This document shows, in pieces, positions 22,365 through 29,122 of a stretch of 34,848 nt of DNA (the first letter of the stretch is position 1; each line of letters opens with the position of its first letter). Source of the DNA: Phycisphaerae bacterium (lineage in GTDB: Bacteria > Planctomycetota > Phycisphaerae > Phycisphaerales > SM1A02); the NCBI GenBank assembly GCA_016873315.1, contig VGXL01000014.1:1-34848 (forward strand), given 5' to 3'. The notes under the pieces are model-generated. The model was not told where the DNA came from. It saw nothing but the letters and a program-made list of their open reading frames with translations, and made no database searches. The position numbers were made by a program, and so were the translations under genes.

Positions 22365-22952
22365 TTATCGCAGCAGCTCCGCATCCTCGATGCGGTAGAG
22401 CCCAAGGACCAGTCCACCGAGTGCGAATGGCTCAAGCACCAGTCGTCCGCGCAGCGTCCCGAAGCGAATCTGGTGCTGCAGCGAGAAGTCGATTGGCGTG
22501 CGTGTCTTCACAAGCGCCGAGTCGAACGGTGTCGGCGGCAGGCCGATGCAGCAGCCGTCCCAGCGGTTCAGCGTCAACACGAGTTCATCGGTTGAAGGCG
22601 CGATGACCGCCGGCGCGTAGTAGCCACTGAGCTCGATCCATGTGCCGCCAAGCAACTCAATCGTTCGCGGCATGGCATCCAGTGTTCCATCACCGCGCAC
22701 ATGACCGTCAGCGCGGCCAAGCAACTCCCACGACACGCGAAACGGTTGTCGCTCGGTTCCAGCTCCGGGCGGCATGTCGCCAGGAGATGAGGGCGCAGGG
22801 GCGACCGCGGCGTCCGGCGAGTCCTGTCGCGCTTGATCGAGCAGTTCCCAGGGCGGCAACTCGCAGGCGAGTTGGTTCGTCTCGACAGGACCAAGCAGCG
22901 CCCACGCCGCCGCCAGCACAAGAATCGCCAACACCGACCAGAGGACTCTCAT
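22365..22952 (-). CDS. DUF3299-like membrane-anchored protein, 195 aa
   Basis: Starts MRVLWSVLAILVLAAAWALL, a signal anchor. The middle (GGTWIELSGYYAPAV... then NRWDGCCIGLPPTPFDSALV) follows the DUF3299 pattern: a beta-rich exported domain with a G-Y-x-x-P element and a Cys pair before PP. A hydrophobic C-terminal part (LEPFALGGLVLGLYRIEDAELL) is present. Its start overlaps the stop of the EboF-like gene as ATGA, so it is part of the ebo-like operon and probably sits at the cell membrane with those proteins. Function unknown. Confidence 0.68.
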   Translation of the reverse strand: MRVLWSVLAILVLAAAWALLGPVETNQLACELPPWELLDQARQDSPDAAVAPAPSSPGDMPPGAGTERQPFRVSWELLGRADGHVRGDGTLDAMPRTIELLGGTWIELSGYYAPAVIAPSTDELVLTLNRWDGCCIGLPPTPFDSALVKTRTPIDFSLQHQIRFGTLRGRLVLEPFALGGLVLGLYRIEDAELLR

Positions 22953-24322
22953 GAACCGAAGACCTGGCGGAGGATCGCGTCCTTCACGCAGCGCATGGGG
23001 ACCTGCGCATCCAAGCGATCGTCGTCGCACAGCAAGATCGGTTCGAGTCCGCGAGCGACGCTGCTTCGGCCATGCGAACCACGCACCAACGAGGGATCCA
23101 ACGGAACGACATCCAGAAGGTTGCGCATGCCCAAGGTGCGCAGCGCGAGCTTGGCCGCCGTGCGCAGGCCCAGCAGCGGCCGCGTGGGATCCATGAAGAG
23201 CTCGCACGGGTCGTAGCCCGGCTTCCTGTGGATGTCGACGGTCCGCGCGAAGTCTGGCGCGTGCGCATCATCCAGCCACCATGGATACGCGAACCAGGCG
23301 TCAGGTTCCGCAATGCAAACGAGGTCGCCGCTGCGTTCGTGGCCGATCCCCAGTGCATCCTGGGCTGCGCGATCGAGCACGGAGTCCACGCCCGACACAC
23401 GCTCAAGCAGATGGGAAACGCGACCGATGTCCTTTGCGCGGCGAACATAAATGTGAGCGATCTGGTGGTCGCACACCGCAAACGCATCGCTTTGCCCAGC
23501 GTCGAGCAACTCGGTGCCACGCTCTTCACGCAAAGAGAGCAGGTCGTCCTTGCGCAACTCGCGATTCAGGCAGATGGCACGGCTGACTGATGCGATGCCA
23601 TACTCGCTGACCACCATCACTCGAACGCCGCGCGCCGCGAAGAACGCGTGGAGCACATCGACGACACGATCGATCTCACGGAGTTCCTGCTGCGCTTCGC
23701 GCGTGCCGGGACCATGCTTCTGCAGGACATAGTCCAAATGCGGCAGATAGACCGTCTGCAAGGTCGGCGCGAATCGCTCCTCAATCTGCATCGCGGCGCG
23801 CGCGATCCAATCGGTGCTCTCGATACTCGCCTTGGGGCCCCAGAAGTTGAAGAGCGGAAAGGAACCAAGTTCGTCTTGCAGCGTGTCGCGCAGACCGGCC
23901 GGCACGGTCCAGACATCGGGGATCTTCCGACCATCGGCCGGATACTGCGGGCGCGGCGTCACCGTCACATCCGTCGAGCCATGCATCGCGTACCACCAGA
24001 ACGCGTTGGCGCTCGTGAAGGCTTCATCGCGCGAACGAGCTTCATCCCAGACGCGTGGCGCTTGGACGAGCGCGGCGGACTGTTTCCAGAAGTGCACTTC
24101 GTTCAGGGACCGGTCGAACCATCCATTGCCCACGATTCCATGCGTTGCGGGATCGACGCCGGTGAGCATGGTTGCCTGCGCGGAGCAGGTCACGGCCGGC
24201 AGTGGAGCGACCATCGTGCGCACGCCGCCCACGCTTCGTGCAAAGTCGCGCAACTTCGGTGCGCCAGATCCGAGCAGCGACGGCGACAGTCCAACGACGT
24301 TGAGAACGGCGACCCGATGCAT
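22949..24322 (-). CDS. alkaline-phosphatase-superfamily protein, EboF-like, 457 aa
   Basis: Start MHRVAVLNVVGLSPSLLGSGAPKL, then VAPLPAVTCSAQATMLTGVDPATHGIVGNGWFD, matches the nucleotide pyrophosphatase/phosphodiesterase branch (T/S nucleophile region, TG and HG motifs). Later marks are VVSEYGIASV, RAICLNRELRKDD, DAFAVCDHQIAHIYV, DARTVDIHRKPGYDP-like and LVRGSHG, seen in the phosphodiesterase-like proteins next to ubiA homologues in ebo clusters (EboF). No signal peptide. The start overlaps the EboC stop by one base (TGATG); the stop overlaps the DUF3299 start. Substrate unknown, likely a phosphoester of a metabolite carried by this pathway. Confidence 0.8.
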   Translation of the reverse strand: MHRVAVLNVVGLSPSLLGSGAPKLRDFARSVGGVRTMVAPLPAVTCSAQATMLTGVDPATHGIVGNGWFDRSLNEVHFWKQSAALVQAPRVWDEARSRDEAFTSANAFWWYAMHGSTDVTVTPRPQYPADGRKIPDVWTVPAGLRDTLQDELGSFPLFNFWGPKASIESTDWIARAAMQIEERFAPTLQTVYLPHLDYVLQKHGPGTREAQQELREIDRVVDVLHAFFAARGVRVMVVSEYGIASVSRAICLNRELRKDDLLSLREERGTELLDAGQSDAFAVCDHQIAHIYVRRAKDIGRVSHLLERVSGVDSVLDRAAQDALGIGHERSGDLVCIAEPDAWFAYPWWLDDAHAPDFARTVDIHRKPGYDPCELFMDPTRPLLGLRTAAKLALRTLGMRNLLDVVPLDPSLVRGSHGRSSVARGLEPILLCDDDRLDAQVPMRCVKDAILRQVFGS

Positions 24323-26106
24323 CAGGAACCCGCAACGCGTCGCTGCGCGGTGCGCGTGATCCACCAGCACCCCAGGGCGACGATGGACAGGCCCGGCGCA
24401 CCCAGCACACTGAGCGTGCTCGCGTCGAGCAGGCAGAACGCGGCGATCCATGCTGCAACGCCGCCAGCGATGCGCGTGGGATGACTTCGCATGGCGCGTT
24501 CAGCATGCAGAGTCTTCACAAGGAAGATGCCGCCGCAGAAGAGCGCCATCGGCAATGCGACGATCGTCATGACCTGAAGCATGCCGCGCGCGCCGCCAGA
24601 CACGACAGGGCTGAAGGCCCATGGAACCAGGATGGCCGCGCCCAGCAGCACCTGCACCCACGCGCGGGTGGGTCGCGGCGTTCCCGCGGGTGATGTGTCG
24701 TCGACCGGCACCACTTCGTCGCGCGCCATGAGCGAGACGGCGATCGTCGAGGCGAACGCGATGAGACCTGGGAAGAGCATGAGTCCCCATGCGCTGGCAG
24801 AGGACCCGTTGTACGCCATTCCCGACACGCTGATGACGGAGAGCGTGGCGCACCAGTAAGCCAACGCTCGGCACAGGCCCAGCAGCACGACGCTTCCTCG
24901 CCAGGACCGATGCGTGAACGAGTACGCGGCGATCGTGGCGACGAGGAGCAGCACGGCCTCGAATCCCCAGGGCGTCCTGAGTTCCACATGTCGCCAGTGG
25001 TCGAGCCAGTTCCAGAGGATCGCGCCGACGCCGACGACAGCCCATGCCTCGCCGAGCCATTGAATGGCATTGCGCTGACCCTTCGCGAAACTTCCGAACG
25101 CGAGACCGACGGCGATCGCAGCGAGTCCGGGAATCGGGAATGATCCGCCACCCACGAGCCAAACACCGGTTGAAACGAGCACGGCAGCGAGCAAGAGCGC
25201 CGGTCGAAGGCTGATGCGCCCGCTCGGCAGCGGACGGCTTGGCCGTTCGGTGGCATCGATGTCACGATCCAGAAGATCGTTGATCACCATCCCGAAGAGG
25301 TAGAGCAAGCAGATGCCCGCGATCGTGCCGACATGTCGTGGCAACCAGAAGATGAACCGATCGATCGTCGCTTGCCCGGCGAGAAGATGCGCGACCCAGA
25401 GTCCAACCATCGCGTTCGTCGCGACGGTCAGCACATTGGAAATGCGCGTGAGTTCGAGCCATGCCCAGACGCCATCGCGAGGAAGCGGTGCCGACCGTGG
25501 TGCTGGTTCAACATGGGATGTGGGAATCGCGAGCACTGCTGTGACGGTGGGTTCCTCGTCCGCTTCGATGCGCCGGAACCCCAAGGGCTCGGGAACCGCT
25601 GTGGCCGCTGCGTCAATGGACTCGACCGCCGCGGCATCAGCGGACTCAGCGACCTCCAACGGTTCGGCTGCAGTCGCGCTCGGGGACTCGACGACGGATT
25701 CAACGACGGGCTCGACGACTGGCTCAACGACTGGCTCAACGACTGGCTCAACAACAGACTCAACGACTGGCTCGACGACGGACTCAACAACGGACTCGTC
25801 CGATGGTTCGCCGGTGCATTCGATCGGCGCATCATCGATCGGTGCGACCACTTCAGGCTTGGGCTCGACCGACTCCCACGCATCGATGGGCTCGATCGAA
25901 CGAGGTGCGGTCAGCGAGGCATCCTCATCACCCCACGCGGCGAGCGCTTGCCCCGCAGGTGGCGCCGCGGGCTCGTGCATCTGCACCTCAGGCACGCTGT
26001 CCATCGAGGGTGGATCGATGCCCTCGAGGTCGGCCGCCACGATGTGGTCGAAGAGGCCGGGCTGCTCACCATCCTGCTTGCGTCGAGTGCGATCTCCGTT
26101 CGCCAT
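24322..26106 (-). CDS. UbiA-family prenyltransferase, EboC-like, with acidic repeat extension, 594 aa
   Basis: From about residue 210 the protein is a polytopic UbiA prenyltransferase: WLELTRISNVLTVATNAMVG, then NDLLDRDIDATERPSRPLPSGRIS near 275 (NDxxDxxxD, binds Mg-prenyl diphosphate) and further membrane helices to the C-terminus (about eight in all). UbiA-like proteins in ebo clusters (EboC) are thought to act in metabolite prenylation or membrane handling. The N-terminal about 200 residues are acidic and Pro/Ala-rich with a stretch of VVEP/VVES repeats, unusual for the family and probably cytoplasmic and disordered. The EboF-like gene overlaps the stop by one base; EboE ends 66 bp upstream. 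Confidence 0.82.
   Translation of the reverse strand: MANGDRTRRKQDGEQPGLFDHIVAADLEGIDPPSMDSVPEVQMHEPAAPPAGQALAAWGDEDASLTAPRSIEPIDAWESVEPKPEVVAPIDDAPIECTGEPSDESVVESVVEPVVESVVEPVVEPVVEPVVEPVVESVVESPSATAAEPLEVAESADAAAVESIDAAATAVPEPLGFRRIEADEEPTVTAVLAIPTSHVEPAPRSAPLPRDGVWAWLELTRISNVLTVATNAMVGLWVAHLLAGQATIDRFIFWLPRHVGTIAGICLLYLFGMVINDLLDRDIDATERPSRPLPSGRISLRPALLLAAVLVSTGVWLVGGGSFPIPGLAAIAVGLAFGSFAKGQRNAIQWLGEAWAVVGVGAILWNWLDHWRHVELRTPWGFEAVLLLVATIAAYSFTHRSWRGSVVLLGLCRALAYWCATLSVISVSGMAYNGSSASAWGLMLFPGLIAFASTIAVSLMARDEVVPVDDTSPAGTPRPTRAWVQVLLGAAILVPWAFSPVVSGGARGMLQVMTIVALPMALFCGGIFLVKTLHAERAMRSHPTRIAGGVAAWIAAFCLLDASTLSVLGAPGLSIVALGCWWITRTAQRRVAGS
25685..25797 (-). repeat. 12-bp coding repeat (VVEP/VVES) in the EboC-like gene
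   Basis: About nine units of a 12-bp repeat (GACTGGCTCAAC and variants on the plus strand) encode VVEP or VVES on the minus strand. Central units are nearly identical, and outer ones have drifted, as expected from slippage. The number of units is likely to vary between strains. Confidence 0.8.
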
Positions 26107-26172
26107 GCCGGGAGCGTACCGCGCATGCCGGGAATCCCTGCCGTTCGCTCGCCGTCCGCGCGGCGCACCGAA

Positions 26173-27333
26173 TCAGCCCATGAGGCCGACTTCGGTCATG
26201 CGTTCGCGCGCCCAACGGAGCTCCTGCGCGATCCCATCCGCCAACGAGGCCATGCGGTGGTCCATCGGCAAGGCGCCCCAGGCGTAGGTCTCGGCCTCGA
26301 AATCAGTGATGCCGTCCTCGGGGCGGATCGCGGCAAGACACGACAGGACATCGGACTGGGTCGTTCCGAGCACGCCACCCTGACCCAGTCGCTCTGCAAA
26401 GAGCGGCACATGGAAGTGCGTGCGCCACAGACCATCGGGCGCGTGATCGAAGGCGCGATCGAGATCGGTGAAGAGATGACGCTCGCCGGCGCCGTCGAGC
26501 ACGCAGGTCTGATGCAGGTAGACCGGTTCGTCGAAGTGCCTGAGCGCGCGGAAGGCTCGATCGCTCGATGGGCACTCGATCGCGCTGGACAACTGCACCT
26601 TGCCGACGCGGACGCCCGCATCGCGGTACGCCTGAAGGACGGACGCTTGGTCCTCGAACATGACGGACGCGTGACAGGTGTCATGACAGACTCGGATGTA
26701 GCGACGCAGGTCCGGCTCGCCCGCGCGTTGGCGCAAGACCTGGTCGAAGAACCCCGTCACATCGCGCGAGGTGTCGAGCATGCAGCCCGGCTCAGGCTCC
26801 AGGTCCAGGTGAATGCACTTGCCTGTGCGCTCCTCAAGTCGGGCTGCGTGACGAGCGAACTGCTCGAGCTGCGCGCTCGCCAGGCCGACGCTGCTGCCGC
26901 AACCCTCAAGCGAAAACGAAAGGCGCCAGCCCAACGGCAGCGTGCTGATGCCTGCCTCGCGGCGGCCATCGTGGACGAGCTCGACCAACAGATCCGCAAG
27001 ATCGATCGAGAAGAGCAGCCGCCGCGCGTTCGCCCAATTGGGCTCGTAGACCGATTGCTTCACGCGCTTGGCGTGGAAGTCGCCGTAGGGAAAGCCATTG
27101 ATCGTGAAGACGCGCAGGCCGCGCTCGTCGAGCCACTCGCGAAGTCGCGCAGCGCCGGCGTCCTGCTCCTTGAGTTCGAAGACGGATCGCGCACTGAGCC
27201 AGAGTCCGATGTCCAACCACTCGAGGTCCAGCTTGCGGCGCACGGCCGTGGCGTGACGCTCAAGCTGCTCCTTGGCTTGGGAAAGTGTTGCACCAGCGTG
27301 CACATTCGTGCAGTAGCCAAGCGTGGCGGTCAT
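26173..27333 (-). CDS. eboE: EboE-like TIM-barrel protein, 386 aa
   Basis: Starts MTATLGYCTNVHAGATLSQA, the signature beginning of EboE, followed by GLWLSARSVFEL and VFTINGFPYGDFHAKRVKQSVYEPNW, which belong to the same xylose-isomerase-like TIM-barrel family. Metal-ligand candidates are in CIHLDLEPEPGC, VCHDTCHASVMFED and the H-F-H element near RTHFHVPLF. EboE is named as a metabolite-traffic protein in ebo clusters, where it acts with EboA-F on secondary metabolites (for example scytonemin precursor in cyanobacteria); the chemical step is unknown. Start overlaps the C26 gene stop as ATGA. Confidence 0.85.
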   Translation of the reverse strand: MTATLGYCTNVHAGATLSQAKEQLERHATAVRRKLDLEWLDIGLWLSARSVFELKEQDAGAARLREWLDERGLRVFTINGFPYGDFHAKRVKQSVYEPNWANARRLLFSIDLADLLVELVHDGRREAGISTLPLGWRLSFSLEGCGSSVGLASAQLEQFARHAARLEERTGKCIHLDLEPEPGCMLDTSRDVTGFFDQVLRQRAGEPDLRRYIRVCHDTCHASVMFEDQASVLQAYRDAGVRVGKVQLSSAIECPSSDRAFRALRHFDEPVYLHQTCVLDGAGERHLFTDLDRAFDHAPDGLWRTHFHVPLFAERLGQGGVLGTTQSDVLSCLAAIRPEDGITDFEAETYAWGALPMDHRMASLADGIAQELRWARERMTEVGLMG

Positions 27334-27980
27334 CGACTCGCCTCGACGAGTCGCTGCACGATTCCATCACCCATCAGTCGATCGGGCGTGCGTTCGGGGT
27401 GCCACTGCACACCGACGAAGAACGCGCGACCTGGATCGCGGATCGCCTCGATCACACCATCGTCGCTGTGGCCAATGATCGCGTACGGACCCGCGTCGCC
27501 CAGGGCCTGATGATGCCAGCTCGCGACGGGACCATTGCCGAGTTCGCTCGTGACCCCGTGGATCCGATCGTTGTGGTGGCGCTCTCCATGCTCGATCTCA
27601 TCAGGCAGGTGCTGGATCAGCCGGCATCCTCGATGCACACCCATGAGTTGCATGCCAAGACAGATGCCCAAGACCGGCATCTCGGCGTGCTCATCGAGCC
27701 AGCGAAGCGTGGCGAATTCAGCCTCTTGCCGCTCGGGCAGCATGCACTCGGCCTTCGGATGGAGCGCGATGCCCATCGGGCGCGTGTCGATGTCGTCGCC
27801 GCCGGTGATCAGCACGCCATCCACAGCTTCAAGCATGCGAGCGCGTTCAGCGGCGATGCACGGCAGAATGAGCGGCGTACCGCCTGACCGCAACACGGCC
27901 TGCACATAGGTGTCGTTGAGGCGATGGCGGAGTCGACCGCTGTCGTCGACGAGATCTGCAGTGATTCCGATGACGGGCAT
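27330..27980 (-). CDS. C26 family class I glutamine amidotransferase-like hydrolase (PuuD-like)
   Basis: Gamma-glutamyl-GABA hydrolase-type protein of 216 residues, shorter than E. coli PuuD (254). Core marks are MPVIGITADL, VDGVLITGGDDI, PVLGICLGMQLMG with the nucleophile Cys107, NGPVASWHHQALGD, and FFVGVQWHPE with the catalytic His and Glu. The family frees glutamate from gamma-glutamyl amides. Here it is the first gene of the ebo-like operon, its stop overlapping the EboE start as ATGA, which suggests the pathway passes through a gamma-glutamyl intermediate; that link is inference. The start (ATG 27980) lies 35 bp from the divergent DUF3500 gene. Confidence 0.85.
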   Translation of the reverse strand: MPVIGITADLVDDSGRLRHRLNDTYVQAVLRSGGTPLILPCIAAERARMLEAVDGVLITGGDDIDTRPMGIALHPKAECMLPERQEAEFATLRWLDEHAEMPVLGICLGMQLMGVHRGCRLIQHLPDEIEHGERHHNDRIHGVTSELGNGPVASWHHQALGDAGPYAIIGHSDDGVIEAIRDPGRAFFVGVQWHPERTPDRLMGDGIVQRLVEASR

Positions 27981-28015
27981 GGACGGATGGTAGGCGCGCG
28001 CGGTATCACGCCACC

Positions 28016-29029
28016 ATGCGCACAGCCTTCGCCGCATCGATCCTGCTGGCCCTTGGTGCTGCGAGATCGCTCGAGCCGACGCCGGCCGAACTTCTCGCGC
28101 AGGATGCGAAGGCCTTCCTCGATGCACTCGATCCTCTGCAACGCGAGATGGCACGCGCATCCATCGACGCCCCTGCGCGAACCGCCTGGTCCTTCGTCCC
28201 GGGCGAACGGCCAGGAATCAGGCTCGACGCGTTGCAACCAGAGCAGCGCGAGCGCGCACTGTCGATGGCTCGACGCGCACTCAGTGATCATGGTTGGAAG
28301 GTCGTGCGAGGCGTCTTCGCGCTCGAAGGCATGCTCGGTGTCGGGCAACCCGAGCGATACAACCCGCTGTGGTACGACATGCTCGTCTTCGGAGATCCGA
28401 TGACGCCGCCATGGGGCATGCGGCTCGAAGGGCATCATCTTTCGCTGCACATCATGAGCGACGGCGCGCAGGTCACGGTCACGCCGATGTTCGTGGGGGT
28501 CGCGCCGTTCACGGTCCGTGGCGGTGAACTCGATGGGTTTTCGCCCTTGGGCCGCGAGCGTGAGCTGGCGTTCGCCCTGTGGGGCATGCTCACACCTGAG
28601 CAACGCGCGAAGGCGCGCTTGGCGGCCGATGCTCCAATGGATGTCTTCGGTGTGCCCGGCGGCGAGAGTCGCCTGAAAGATCGCGCGGGGCTCGAAGCGA
28701 TGCACATGACGCGCGAGCAGCGTGATGCACTCTGGGCGCTCGTGCGCGCGTTCGCGGCCCGGCTTGCGCCAGCCATTGAGAAGTCCGAAGTAGCGCGTTG
28801 GCGAACGGCGAGCGTTGACGCGATGGTCTTCGCGTGGATGGGCGGTGATGAGCCCACGCAGCGGCACTACTTCAGAATTGTGGGCGACGGCTTCGCGATC
28901 GAGTTTGATTGCACGAGCGGCGTCGATCATGTGCATTCGGTCTGGCATGACCTCCATCGCAACTTCGGCGATCCGTTCCTGCAACACGCGAAGGAGCACG
29001 CAGCGGGCACTGCGCACAAGCACCCATGA
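28016..29029 (+). CDS. DUF3500 family exported protein, 337 aa
   Basis: Signal peptide MRTAFAASILLALGAARS. The body has the DUF3500 marks: WSFVPGERPGIRLDALQPEQRERAL, LSDHGWKVVRGVFALE, RYNPLWYDMLVFGDP, WGMRLEGHHLSLHI and VTVTPMFVGVAPFTV, and a C-terminal HYFRIVGDGFAIEFD. The HH pair in EGHHLS and HxH-like residues at the end (HVHSVWHDLHRNFG) could bind metal. The function of the family is unknown; exported and often near secreted oxidoreductases. The start is 35 bp from the divergent C26 gene. Confidence 0.82.
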   Translation: MRTAFAASILLALGAARSLEPTPAELLAQDAKAFLDALDPLQREMARASIDAPARTAWSFVPGERPGIRLDALQPEQRERALSMARRALSDHGWKVVRGVFALEGMLGVGQPERYNPLWYDMLVFGDPMTPPWGMRLEGHHLSLHIMSDGAQVTVTPMFVGVAPFTVRGGELDGFSPLGRERELAFALWGMLTPEQRAKARLAADAPMDVFGVPGGESRLKDRAGLEAMHMTREQRDALWALVRAFAARLAPAIEKSEVARWRTASVDAMVFAWMGGDEPTQRHYFRIVGDGFAIEFDCTSGVDHVHSVWHDLHRNFGDPFLQHAKEHAAGTAHKHP

Positions 29030-29048
29030 ACAACAGATCTTGGGCGTC

Positions 29049-29118
29049 GGTTCACGAACTTGAGCTGTCGTCGGCCCCGTTCTCGCGATGTTCGGCGATG
29101 ATCGGTCAGTCGTGAACC
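29049..29118. terminator. long inverted repeat between convergent genes
   Basis: GGTTCACGA (29049-29057) and TCGTGAACC (29110-29118) are perfect complements about 52 bases apart; with a one-base bulge the pairing extends by ACT/AGT-type pairs. It lies in the 93-bp gap between DUF3500 (plus) and the PVC heme protein (minus). It may be a bidirectional terminator or mRNA end structure; no T run follows. Confidence 0.4.
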
Positions 29119-29122
29119 CTGC

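Noticed and set aside
25333-27510. Very long open plus-strand frame (725 codons) across the ebo-like genes
   Set aside because: It lies antisense to two well-recognised proteins, has Arg/Asp/Leu-rich nonsense composition and no family match. Long antisense frames are expected in GC-rich genes.
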